Shown one piece after another: positions 23,597 to 34,824 of a stretch of DNA of 64,000 bases. The translations under genes were made by a program, and so were the position numbers. How positions within the stretch are numbered: position 1 is the first letter of the stretch; every line of letters begins with the position of its first letter. The stretch spans positions 3,286,001 through 3,350,000 of the forward strand of contig OY292275.1 of NCBI GenBank assembly GCA_958496175.1, read 5' to 3'. Source of the DNA: Sisyra terminalis (lineage: Eukaryota; Arthropoda; Insecta; Neuroptera; Sisyridae). The notes under the pieces were generated by a model. The model was not told the origin of the DNA. It did not search any database and worked only from the letters and a program-made list of their open reading frames with translations.

Positions 23597-26045
23597 ATTT
23601 TCATAATTTCGGCTGAAATTAATGAAGATTAAAGAAAAATCTCGTTTTGCGTTTCGATTTTAATGAAAATAAACGATCTTTGATAAAAATATCCAATGCT
23701 ATTTCTTATATATAGAACTTATCATGGAGTCTAGTTTATACGGCTCCAAATTTTGAAGACGGATTCTTATAAAATGGACCAAAATAAATCGAAAATAAAG
23801 AGTACAAAAATTCTCTTTTTCGGTTAGTTCAGTGAAAAAAGATGATTTTTGATTCAAAAATCCAATACTATTTCCTATATAATAAACTTATCATGGAGTC
23901 TAGTTTATACGGCTCCAAATTTTGAAGACGGATTCTTATAAAATGGACCAAAATAAATCGAAAATAAAGAGTACAAAAATTCTCTTTTTCGGTTAGTTCA
24001 GTGAAAAAAGATGATTTTTGATTCAAAAATCCAATACTATTTCCTATATAATAAACTTATCATGGAGTCTAGTTTATACGGCTCCAAATTTTGAAGACGG
24101 ATTCTTATAAAATGGACCAAAATAAATCGAAAATAAAGAGTACAAAAATTCTCTTTTTCGCTTAGTTCAGTGAAAAAAGATGATTTTTGATTCAAAAATC
24201 CAATACTATTTCCTATATAATAAACTTATCATGGAGTCTAGTTTATACGGCTCCAAATTTTGACGACGGATTCTTATAAAATGGACCAAAATAAATCGAA
24301 AATAAAGAGTACAAAAATTCTCTTTTTCGCTTAGTTCAGTGAAAAAAGATGATTTTTGAATCAAAAATCCAATACTATTTCCTATATAATAAACTTATCA
24401 TGGAGTCTAGTTTATACGGCTCCAAATTTTGACGACGGATTCTTATAAAATGAACCAAAATAAATCGAAAATAAAGAGTACAAAAATTCTCTTTTTCGCT
24501 TAGTTCAGTGAAAAAAGATGATTTTTGATTCAAAAATCCAATACTATTTCCTATATAATAAACTTATCATGGAGTCTAGTTTATACGGCTCCAAATTTTG
24601 ACGACGGATTCTTATAAAATGAACCAAAATAAATCGAAAATAAAGAGTACAAAAATTCTCTTTTTCGCTTAGTTCAGTGAAAAAAGATGATTTTTGATTC
24701 AAAAATCCAATACTATTTCCTATATAATAAACTTATCATGGAGTCTAGTTTATACGGCCCCAAATTTTGACGACGGATTCTTATAAAATGAACCAAAATA
24801 AATCGAAAATAAAGAGTACAAAAATTCTCTTTTTCGGTTAGTTCAGTGAAAAAAGATGATTTTTGATTCAAAAATCCAATACTATTTCCTATATAATAAA
24901 CTTATCATGGAGTCTAGTTTATACGGCTCCAAATTTTGACGACGGATTCTTATAAAATGAACCAAAATAAATCGAAAATAAAGAGTACAAAAATTCTCTT
25001 TTTCGCTTAGTTCAGTGAAAAAAGATGATTTTTGATTCAAAAATCCAATACTATTTCCTATATAATAAACTTATCATGGAGTCTAGTTAATACGGCCCCA
25101 AATTTTGACGACGGATTCTTATAAAATGGACCAAAATAAATCGAAAATAAAGAGTACAAAAATTCTCTTTTTCGCTTAGTTCAGTGAAAAAAGATGATTT
25201 TTGAATCAAAAATCCAATACTATTTCCTATATAATAAACTTATCATGGAGTCTAGTTTATACGGCTCCAAATTTTGACGACGGATTCTTATAAAATGAAC
25301 CAAAATAAATCGAAAATAAAGAGTACAAAAATTCTCTTTTTCGCTTTGTTCAGTGAAAAAAGATGATTTTTGATTCAAAAATCCAATACTATTTCCTATA
25401 TAATAAACTTATCATGGAGTCTAGTTTATACGGCTCCAAATTTTGACGACGGATTCTTATAAAATGAACCAAAATAAATCGAAAATAAAGAGTACAAAAA
25501 TTCTCTTTTTCGCTTAGTTCAGTGAAAAAAGATGATTTTTGATTCAAAAATCCAATACTATTTCCTATATAATAAACTTATCATGGAGTCTAGTTTATAC
25601 GGCCCCAAATTTTGACGACGGATTCTTATAAAATGAACCAAAATAAATCGAAAATAAAGAGTACAAAAATTCTCTTTTTCGGTTAGTTCAGTGAAAAAAG
25701 ATGATTTTTGATTCAAAAATCCAATACTATTTCCTATATAATAAACTTATCATGGAGTCTAGTTTATACGGCTCCAAATTTTGACGACGGATTCATATAA
25801 AATGGACCAAAATAAATCGAAAATAAAGAGTACAAAAATTCTCTTTTTCGCTTAGTTCAGTGAAAAAAGATGATTTTTGATTCAAAAATCCAATACTATT
25901 TCCTATATAATAAACTTATCATGGAGTCTAGTTAATACGGCCCCAAATTTTGACGACGGATTCTTATAAAATGAACCAAAATAAATCGAAAATAAAGAGT
26001 ACAAAAATTCTCTTTTTCGCTTAGTTCAATGGAAAAAGACGGTTT
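23597..26045. repeat. 169-bp satellite array, 14 near-identical monomers plus a diverged partial unit
   Basis: The phrase ATGGAGTCTAG recurs at 23724 and then every 169 bp exactly to 25921. Monomers differ at only a few sites. A diverged partial unit precedes the first (23597-23723), and the last breaks off near 26040. Each monomer carries, in order, GTCTAGTTTATACGG, GACGACGGATTC, 'aaataaatcgaaaataaaga', TTTTTCGCTTAGTTCAGTG and 'ccaatactatttcctatata'. The same landmarks in the same order form the outer end of the compound element's terminal repeat (reverse complement of about 26300-26474). The array therefore looks amplified from that terminus. Confidence 0.97.
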
Positions 26046-26139
26046 TGAGTTAAGTATAGATTGACATTGTGTTTCATTCAGAATTGGATAAGATTATGGT
26101 GAGATGGTTCCATAATTTTTTTAAGAACCGACCAATAGG
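26046..26139. other. Junction between the satellite and the right terminal repeat
   Basis: Short non-satellite sequence. It weakly resembles 49070-49100 of the second copy (GTGT-TCAT, GATTATG), so it is probably an eroded part of the element body. Confidence 0.4.
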
Positions 26140-26474
26140 AATATAAGTATATTTAGTGGAGGGGGTAATTTCTCTTAATTAAATCAATAAATTTGGCTTT
26201 TATACGCACAGATGTAACTGATTGTACTAAGTATATTTTTTGCTCAAATGATAATCGTTTTTGACATTGTAACTATGGTTTATTTTGTTTACATATTAAT
26301 TGAAATTTTAGTCCCATAAGAAATAACATTGGTATTTTTGGAACGAAAACCCTCTTTTTCACGAAAACGAAGCGAAAACGAGACTTTTAGTATTCTTAAT
26401 TTTCGATTTCTTTTGGCCGATTTTATAAGAATCCGTCGTCAGATTTTGGGGCCGTATAAACTAGACTCTCCCCC
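26140..26474. repeat. Right long terminal inverted repeat
   Basis: It reads as the reverse complement of 18308-18650 with scattered differences and ends CTAGACTCTCCCC. Immediately outside (26475-26501) a second terminus-like phrase, CTAGACTCTTGCCCC, follows, so two related ends are stacked here. Confidence 0.85.
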
Positions 26475-26501
26475 TCTTGACTATAACTAGACTCTTGCCC
26501 C

Positions 26502-28315
26502 GTTTTGACAGTTGATAACATTAACATCAATTATTAACGCGGCACTTGCCGCTATAATTACTTTAAATAAAAAACTGCATTCAAAACAACAAATATTCGA
26601 CCAATGATTTAAACGAATATTTGAATTGATTTCTCAACATTCAACGGTAAGTTTTTCAATTGTGGACTAATTTATTGCGGATTTTTTTCTTTTAGAATTG
26701 ACATGAACCGTGGAGAAAAGAGTCAAAGAAATACACGGAAAAACCGGTGGGAAAAAAGGGCAGCCAACAGCGATGACAAAGTCGCAGATTAAAAGCTTGT
26801 AGCCAAACTTGTGCTTGTCGTGGGAATTTTATGCGAGAATCGGCAAAGGCGTGGAAAAGGAAAATCGTGAAAAGCAATTTCCACGGCTTGTTATTGTGTC
26901 GCCGCTGCATCGGAACGATCGAGGCGAACAAGAAACGATGCAAATGTACTTTATTTCCTCGATATTTATTGCCTTTGTACATAATAACAAACAGGTACAT
27001 GTTTGGAGCACAAGTGAGAGGAATTTTCCTGTGTGCTGCAATTGGATTTCAATTTTTAATATTAAAATGCAATCGATTTATTTGCTTTGTGATATTAAAA
27101 GGAAAACATACATATAATACAGACTAACAGAAATCGTATGAAACGAATGCTTATATTCCCTTGTTTATTTTACCCATTACGATATATTTCTGTCAATATT
27201 GATTCTTGCCAATTGCATTTTCGCGTTTTCATAAATATCAAAGTAGAAGTTCAGTGGGTAATTTTTTTCTTCACTGTGTTTTAGGTCTGAGTTTTTGTGC
27301 GTTTCGGCGTGGAAGATTTATAAACTTTTGGCCTCGGCTTTTGTCATAAATTGTTTTGCAAGCTCATTTACGGCCATGTGTGGTGCTTGGGCTGGATAAA
27401 GGTATAGACAAGTAGAGGAGGATCGGACCATGAAATTTATTAAGTGCGTGGGCCTGGAAAAGGTTGACGCATTATTCACGTGGATTTCAGAAAATTTTAT
27501 TGCCGTGTCGGTAAATTATGAAGAAACAGCTTAATAAACTGAGGAGAAAATTTTTCAGTGAAAAAAATGAATGAAATATCCAAAATTTAGTTTGATAACT
27601 ATTGGAAATTGAACTGCAAAATACCAGAGGCATTTTAAACAGCGCCTATTGGCGCTTAAAACTTAATTCTAAAGCGGCAATTTATATTTACTTACAAAAT
27701 TCCTGTCAGGTAATTTTTTTGATCTTAATTTAAGGATACAAATGTATGAAATACTCTAAAAATTATTCCTTAATCCATTTTTAGATATCTTGAAATCCAA
27801 AATCAGCAAGAAGATGTAATATTGACATCTGCAGATACCAAAAAATTAAATTAAACACTCAATGGTACATTTAAAACAATCAAGAAGAAATAATACAATA
27901 CAAATAAAAAGTTAAAAGAATAAAATTTCAAACAAAGTTTGTACTAGAAACCAATGAAAACTAATCTGTCAGTGATTATTTGTTATTTAAACTGCAAGAA
28001 ATTCTCTGAAGACAATCGAAGCTTTAAGCTCGGAATTTAATCATCCAACCACCCACCAAGCTTTTATTTTCAACAGAAAAACTTTTATTGGATAAATATG
28101 AAACCAATAATCGTTCGGAAAATAAAAGCTTCAATACAATTGCGGCTCGAAAAGAATGAAAATTTCTTTTTCATTAAAAATTTTTCCTTTTTTCGGTCTT
28201 ACAATAAAAATCATCAATTTTAAAGCAAAATTTGGCTCGGTTTGAATTGGAATAATTAACTTTAGGCGTGATTTATAAAAAATCTTCAACTATAGCATTT
28301 ATCGGTGATTCTTGT
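26502..28315. other. Unique sequence island, no recognised gene
   Basis: Around 26690-27060 and 27270-27520 the sequence is less A+T-rich. It has overlapping 70-102 codon frames on both strands, none with a known motif. It has no repeat partner in the window. It could be host intron or intergenic DNA, perhaps regulatory. Confidence 0.4.
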
Positions 28316-28344
28316 TTAAGGGTGGATTGTTGGGTTGTTTTAGG

Positions 28345-28663
28345 ACCTGTGAAAAATATCAATAAACTTTTATAGAGATAAGTTATAGGAAAAAAAGTGC
28401 TCTACAAAGTATGTCCTATACAATTTTCTCATAAAATTGATGGTTGCGTCAAAAAATTGAAAAAATATTAAAATTTATCTTTAGTTCAACTTTGACCTCG
28501 AATAACTTTTAAAGGAATAAATATATCAAAAACTTGTCGGAAATCTTTTTTGTAGATCGTTAAATTTTCTACAAGAATATACCTTGGTCATTTCGAAATA
28601 TTGTCACCAACGTGAGCTATAAAATTCCAAAGTGCAAGAGAATATTGTTCCCATGTTATTTAA
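28345..28663. repeat. Partial copy of the hairpin MITE at 39-40 kb
   Basis: From 'ggacctgtgaaaaatatcaa' to 'gttcccatgttatttaa' it follows the right arm of the 39162-40143 element (about 39720-40014), apart from a short stretch missing from the 39.8-kb arm. It stops at TTAA, where the next element begins. Confidence 0.85.
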
Positions 28664-29376
28664 GGGTGGATCACCGTCAGAAAAAAAAAATCGATTTTTT
28701 TTTTCCCATAAATGTCTTCTTATAACATTCAAGAATAACGTGTTAAAAGGATTGCAATAGCTGACTAATGTATTTTCACTGATAAAAATTGAATAAATTG
28801 ATAATAACATAAAAAAATATCTTAAAAAAACTTTAAATGCGTTTTTCTCGAAATCAACTTTTTAAAACTGGGAGACAAGATTTCTCAGAAACTATCCGAC
28901 GGATTGACTTGAAAATGGAGAATGTTTTAGTTCAACACGTCTTCTTGGTACTGAACCTCTGAAATTTGCCAAACCTCCCCCCCCAAAGTGGGAAAGGGGG
29001 AAAGGTCCAAAAAAAGATCGTTTTTTTTAACTTTTTTTTCAAAGTCGCGCCATTTTGTGAATTTTCCACTTTTTTCGGATTTTCGAGGTTCAGTACCAAG
29101 AAGACGCATTACCAACACCTACATTCTTTGGAAAATTATGATCCGACTTCCGGTTTCCGAGAAAACTTGTCTCTCGTTTGCCTCCTCATTTTTGAGGACC
29201 CTTTTTCAAAGCACTGTAAAAGGGAGAGGGGGGGGAGACATATCGGGACAAATTAAGAGAAAAAATAGTTCAAAACTTCAACTTTTACATGCCGAAAACC
29301 GTTTTTAGTATCCCTAAAAAAATGGCAGCAGTTTTAAAAAAGTCATTTTTTTTTACGTTCTGACGGTGATCCACCC
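28664..29376. mobile_element. 713-bp inverted-repeat element at a TTAA site
   Basis: The ends GGGTGGATCACCGTCAGAA and its complement form a TIR of about 19 bp, flanked on both sides by TTAA (28660-28663 and 29377-29380). TTAA duplication is characteristic of piggyBac-type transposition, but these ends begin GGG, not the CCY typical of that family, so the class is open. The interior has overlapping open frames (about 63-106 codons) without motifs. The left flank is interrupted hairpin-MITE sequence whose uninterrupted form is at 40000-40020. Confidence 0.7.
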
Positions 29377-30703
29377 TTAAATATTTGCTTGTATCAATAA
29401 CTGTAGGAAAGGGTCGAGCAGGATCCACATGGCGAGTTGGTCCCCAAATAGGAACCTATCTCGAAAGTTATGTCAAAATATCGGCTTGATATAGAAACAC
29501 ATTCTATATACTTTTCGCGACCAAATTCCTCTTTGACCTGGAGATATGGGCAAAAAGGTCCCCCCTCCCGCAAGGCTATTTTTCAAAGTTATATATCTCA
29601 AAAACTAATTAAGCTAGAGAAGTGAAACCAACGCGAGGCTCTATATTATTTCACAGGGTATATCATATATTTTTTTGAAATTTTTAGAAAAAAAAAATAT
29701 GCAAAAAAATCCAAAAAACAAATGAAATAATTTTTTTGTGTTCTCTGAAAATGACAATCACGAAAAAAATATATTTTATGCTTCTACATGGGCACTATCA
29801 CTCATAAAAATTGCGTGAAAAAATAGTGGAACACCTTGAAAAAAAATAAAATGTGATTTACGCATAGTAGCATACCAACGTTTTATTTTTTTTCGAAGTG
29901 TTTCACCAATTTTTTTTTTACAAAACTTCAAAAAAAAAATAGACCACAAATAGGAGCAAAAAATATATTATTTTCATAATTGTAAGTCTAAGGAAACATA
30001 AAAAAATATTTTTTTATTAGTTTTTTTGTTTTTTCTATATTTACTCTTAAGATGATTACTTTTAAGATAAAAATAATTGATCCCAAAAGAAAAAAAAAAC
30101 AACTAGTGTTTAATTTTATAAAAATAAGAATAAAAAAAAAATTATCGTCACAAAATTATGAAAATAATATATGTTTTGCTCCAATATGTGGCCTATTTTT
30201 TATTGAAGTTTTGTGAAAAAAAAGTTGGCAGAACACTTCGAAAAAAAAAACCGAGGTATATTATTACGCGTAAATCACATTTCATTTTTTTTCAAGGTGT
30301 TGCACCAACTATTTTTTCACGCAATTTTTATGACTTATAATGCTCTAGTAGAAGCATAAAATATATTTTTTTCGTGATTGTCATTTTCAGAGAACACATA
30401 AAAAAAATATATTTCATTTGTTTTTTGTATTTTTTTGTGTATTTTTTTTTTTCTAAAAATTTCAAAAAAAATATATGATATACTCTGTAAAATAATCTAA
30501 AGCCTCGCGTTGGTTTCACTTCTCTAGCTTAATTGGTTTTTGAGATATATAACTTTGAAAACAAGCCATGCGGGGTGGGGACATTTTGGCCCATATCTCC
30601 AGGTCAAAGAGGAATTGGGTTGCGAAAAGTATATAAAATGTGTTTGTATATCAAGCCGATATTTTGACATAAGTTTCAATATAGGTTCCTATTTGGGGGC
30701 CAA

Positions 30704-31253
30704 AAACTGCACGAAGATCTAGAAATAGACTTTATAAAAACGCACATTAAAAAATATGCCAAAAAATTTTATGAGCGGGGAAATATAGCTGATAAGGACA
30801 TACTAAAAGACCTACACTACGATCAAGGTAGCTATAAACACAAAAGAATAAAACGTGGGCTAATATAATAAAAGAAAAAAAAATTGTTTATTACTTAATT
30901 GAGATTAACCTATTAATTGTTAATATCTAACAAATTATATTTTACTTTACTTACTTTTAGAACATATTTTTTTTTTCTTAAAAAGTTTTTTTATCTTTTT
31001 TTAACGATGACAGAGGGAGTTTTTGAATTCTCCCCCCCCCCCTTAAAAGGGCACCCCTATAATGAAATAAAAAAATAAAAAATAAAGGAAAGGGAAATGA
31101 GTAGCAAAAGTTAAAAGGTAAAATATTGTGGTAAACACAAGAAGAAACTTTTAAGTTAAACAAAAATGTTAAGATAAGTAAATAAAATTTTAAATTTGTA
31201 AACTTGCACGTGTAAATTAATTGTAGGAAATAAAGTTTTATTATTATTATAAA
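30704..31253 (+). mobile_element. 5'-truncated non-LTR retrotransposon insertion
   Basis: It is bounded by a 30-base direct repeat (30674-30703 and 31254-31283, beginning tttcaa and containing ATAGGTTCCTA) with three mismatches, fitting a target-site duplication. The insertion ends in a TTATTATTATTATAA tail. It starts inside a coding frame that matches the extreme C-terminus of Jockey-type proteins. About 390 bp of 3' untranslated sequence follows, including a run of C at about 31031. Confidence 0.75.
30707..30868 (+). pseudogene. LINE ORF2 C-terminal remnant (53 codons)
   Basis: The frame LHEDLEIDFIKTHIKKYAKK, then about 30 further residues ending KRIKRGLI and TAA, resembles the conserved tail of Jockey-like ORF2 (DLGI-x-x-V... 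with a Lys/Arg-rich end). No RT motifs remain because the copy is truncated. It lies at the 5' edge of the inserted tail, as expected for incomplete reverse transcription. Confidence 0.6.
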
Positions 31254-31312
31254 TTTCAACATAGGTTCCTACTTGGGGGTCAACTCGCCATGTGGATCCT
31301 GCTAGACCCTTT

Positions 31313-31750
31313 GTCAGGGATTCATGAACAATGCAATTTGAAATTTAAAATTTTTCCTCTTCATCAATACTTTAAAACCGGTTGTCAAGGCTTAAGTTAG
31401 TGCCCCATTCTTTGAGGAAAATAAAGTTCTTAAATATTTTCTGGATAACTTCTTGAAAAATTTTATATTCCAATATTAGTGTTTCCTTGTATCAATAACT
31501 AGTTAAATGTAAGATTTCTTGATATAATTAGAATAAAGTATATCAGTTTTTCTTCGCAAATTTGTCAGGGATTCATGAACATTGCTGATACGTTGGAAGA
31601 CTTTTATTTGAAATTTAAAATTTTTCCTCTTCATCAATACTTTAAATTCGGTTGTCAAGGCTTAAGTTAATGTCCCTTCATTGAAGAAAATAAAGCTCTT
31701 ATATATTTTCTGGATAAATTCTTGGAAGAATTTATATTCCAATACTATTG
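31313..31750. repeat. Tandem duplication, period 251 bp
   Basis: 'gtcagggattcatgaaca' starts at 31313 and 31564, and both units continue through 'tttttcctcttcatcaatac', 'ggttgtcaaggcttaagtta' and 'tattttctggataa'. The phrase TTGTATCAATAACT at 31484 also occurs at 29389, left of the foldback element, so that element seems to have inserted into an earlier unit of this array. Confidence 0.85.
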
Positions 31751-34700
31751 TAGGTATATGGTGGATCAACGCAATAACCTTCACATCTTGATATAATGAC
31801 CATTTGTCTAAAAAATTTGAAATACTTTTAGCCATACCATTTATAATTTTACCATTAGTTATTACCTTTTCAAAGAATGTCTTGCAATTTCCACATAAAA
31901 CAAGTCAAAAGATTGAGGATTTCTTGAATATTCTTCATAGAAAACTCAAGGAACTCGTTCTCCTATAAAATATCAAGAAAGTATATTTAAAATTTACGAA
32001 TTATATTATTTTTTAGAAAGTTATTACCGGAAAATCATCTTCAGAACTTCAGGTGGCAGAAAAGTCTTCATTCTTTGTAATCTTGATCAATTCCAACACT
32101 CGCGAACCAACCGTGAATTTATGGATGCCAGAAGGGCATCAAAAAAAGAAAAAAAAACGGAAGAAAAATAATAATTAGTAGTCCTACCTAACAACCTAAC
32201 CAGAGACTTAGCGCCCTTACCAGCCTACCTACCCCTTGATGGAAAAAATAAGACAATTGTCCTGAGCCACCAACCAAAGTAGAAAAAAAAATACACTACC
32301 TTTAGTTGCAATCAGGATTTGGCCTGGTTCTTAGTATCATTTGATACCCTGATCTCCAATACCTATCGAGGGTGCATCTCAAGACTCCAAAAACGAACGG
32401 GTTTGGAGTCCCGAAGATGCCGCGGAAACCGCGCACGTGTACGGAAAATACATGGAAATCAATACATTTTTGTGGCTCAAAACAATTATCCTCTAGCTGA
32501 AACATAAAAAAAGGATTAGTTGACAAAAGCATGCATCTTAGCTTGACTGCAGTTTTCATCAGCAACTCTGCTCCAATTTGACATCTCAGCCACAGGTGGA
32601 AGGATGATGCAATTATCCAATAGTTCCAAATCCACACACATATACACACACAAACACTATGTCATCCAGGAAAAGCAATAATAATCATAAAAAAGTTTAC
32701 ACTTCAATTGAATTATATTTAATTGCAAAAAAAAATAATAATTAATGAAACACAATCAAATGTCAAATCCAGTCAAATCGCCATCTTGTCAATTGCAAAG
32801 CCGACTCGATCTCGTCAAGGCTACCTAATTAGATCGGCGTATGCATATCTGTCAAACAGCATATTTGCGAAATTATGACATTTTTTTTTCAGCAAAAATC
32901 GATTGATAGATCTTCAATTGATCTGAAAAGATCAAGTCTAACTTATGATTAACTTGTTTAAATCAATTTAATAATAGTCCAAATTTTCAAGTTAATCAAT
33001 GTTATGTAAATTCCCGTTGTTTGCATTGGAAAAAGCAGAAAATTATTTAATAAATCATTGACTTATATATCTAGTACTTTCTAGTACAGTTGAGGAAGTG
33101 AAATTTATTAGGGAACTCTCCAAAAAAAAACGTAGAAGTCAATTTTTTTATTAATTGATAGATTAAGTTCGAAACATGATTTCCACCAAAAAATTCTGTC
33201 ACCAGGAGGCGCCGCGTATTCCGCAAATTGAATTTTCCAAAAAAGACTTTCTTTTTTCATTATAACTTTTGAACCGTGCTAGATACAAATAAAATAGTTA
33301 TTATTAAAATGAAAGCTGAAGATATTTCCTACAAAAAAGATTCTCTAATAATTTCCTGTATGTGCCATGGTTAACGTGAAAATGAAGGTTGAAAATATTC
33401 AAAAATTTACTTTTTCAAAAATCGTGTTACGTTATTGCTGATATTTTTGAAAATTATTGACATTTTAGAAAAAATCTTTGACTAAATGATTTTTTTAATT
33501 AGTGAGCTAAATTTTCTTATCTGGGAAATTTCCAAAAGTTACTAGTTTTACGGTTCAAATATTGAAGAATTTAACTCTTAATTATGAAGATTTCAAAAAC
33601 TTTGTCAAATATAAACTTACTATCAAAAACTAATTACAGGATGAAATATACTTTCTAAAACATAGAATTTTTAAACATAAAGCATTTTGAGATTTAATAA
33701 ATATCAACTAACTTCTAGTTGAAGTTACAAAAATTGATTTTTTTTCGGTGAAAAATCGTCGATATAAATGCTATAGTTCTTTCTTAACTTTTCAGTGGCA
33801 ATATTCTAAAAGCTTTTAGTCATATTATGATTTACATTAATGACTCAAAGCTTCATTTCAACCAATCAAAACGCGAGATTTGAAATAGCCGTTTGAGGGA
33901 AATTCAAAGTTGTTTTTCTTTTCAAAGAAAATAAGATTTCACTTTAGGTTAAAATTTACTATTAATCTATTTCAATCAAATAATTTTAATTACAATTATT
34001 ATGAGTATTAAAAGTTCAATTTTTTTGAGGTATAAAATCTTATACACTAGTACATATGTATACTACAGCAATTGAAATATTCAAAATTTTATTTTCTTAT
34101 TATAAATTTTTGATTTATTTTTTAGTAAGAACATAAATATAAGCATAAAATTACTAGAGACTAAAGCTTTCTTGTAAAAGCTCTTCGAACATATAATTTT
34201 ATTGTTTCAAAATAATTTAAAATCGTTTAGTTATATACATTTTTCCAAATTTACCCGCTTTGTTTATTTTATCGGTAATGAAGATATCGACAATTGACAA
34301 GTATATCAAAAAATATTTTAAAAATTGTCTTAATTTTTGCTTTCCAGTATGAAAGATTACAGATTCATTTTTCGATAAAGCTTGTTGCAAACTTTTGCAA
34401 ATTCATCTCAATACTTTTATCTACACCAAAATAATTTTTTTTTTTAAAAATTAGTCTTTATTTGCTGTAATTTAACAACTATTCCAACCTCTGTTTTGAT
34501 GTCTTCACTACTAAAGTACTATTAAAAAATAAACTTTTATAAAAATTGATCTATTATTCTGGAACTACAAATCAATCAATTGTTTTAGGGATAATTTTTT
34601 TAAGATTCGTTGAAAAGTGAAGCTGTAATTTTACATTTCTTTCAAAATTTTAGATCTCAAGGATGATTGTTGGATAGTCAGTTGAAAGTCAGTCAGAGGA

Positions 34701-34824
34701 TTCACAATTTTTCAAACAATTCGTTGGTTCAAAACCATGTCCAGGATCATTAAAAGTTTCAACACAAGTTTTAAAAGTTATCGGTAAAGATTAAATTATT
34801 TTCTCAATGGGAAATGCTTTAAAA
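31751..34824. other. Unannotated region
   Basis: The region 32080-32680 is less A+T-rich and holds a 115-codon minus-strand frame (32302-32649) with an (AC)n-like stretch at its start and no known motif. The rest (32700-34820) is A+T-rich, with no gene or repeat that I can delimit. Confidence 0.4.

Larger units (their letters stand above)
18308..26474. mobile_element. Foldback-like compound element, about 8.2 kb
   Basis: The left end (G-run, AGTCTAATTTCCGTGG, then GACGACGGATTC) and the right end (GAATCCGTCGTC ... CTAGACTCTCCCC) are inverted copies of each other over roughly 350 bp. Shared internal blocks include 'ttatttcttatgggactaaaa' and 'gacattgtaac'. Nothing inside encodes a transposase, so it would be non-autonomous. 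The interior is made of repeats: a second inverted end at about 18.95-19.04 kb, a 1-kb palindrome, degenerate 79-bp repeats and a 169-bp satellite. It could instead be several nested insertions of one family. A shortened inverted copy lies at 48485-49461. Confidence 0.65.
29411..31309. mobile_element. Foldback element, 1.9 kb, with a nested LINE tail
   Basis: The left end GGGTCGAGCAGGATCC and the right end GGATCCTGCTAGACCC are inverted. The arms (about 29411-29945 and 30195-30705 plus 31254-31309) pair over more than 500 bp with many A- and T-tracts. The loop is about 250 bp. There is no coding sequence of its own. The right arm is split at 30704-31253 by a retrotransposed LINE 3' end. A truncated relative begins at 63855 at the window edge. 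Confidence 0.85.

Noticed and set aside
23597..26045. CRISPR-like array
   Set aside because: The repeat unit is the whole 169-bp monomer with no unique spacers, and the DNA is plainly eukaryotic.
23597..26045. Claim that this is the centromeric satellite
   Set aside because: Monomer length and higher-order pattern are suggestive, but only 14 copies are seen and they lie inside a transposon; genome-wide abundance is unknown.
26692..27127. Protein-coding gene from four overlapping frames
   Set aside because: Frames of about 70-102 codons overlap on both strands, show no motif, and none is favoured by splice or start context.
28604..29308. Genes in the TTAA-flanked element
   Set aside because: Overlapping frames on both strands across poly-T and G-rich runs, with no transposase signature.
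30328..30519. Lys-rich protein in the foldback arm
   Set aside because: A product of A/T tracts in an inverted-repeat arm that is mirrored, non-coding, in the other arm.
32160..32250. Telomere-type CCTAA repeat
   Set aside because: CCTAAC/CCTACC words cluster, but there is no regular pentamer array.
32302..32649. 115-codon minus-strand gene
   Set aside because: It is the second longest frame in the set provided, but its start lies in an AC-rich repeat and no domain or conserved motif can be seen; left as unannotated.
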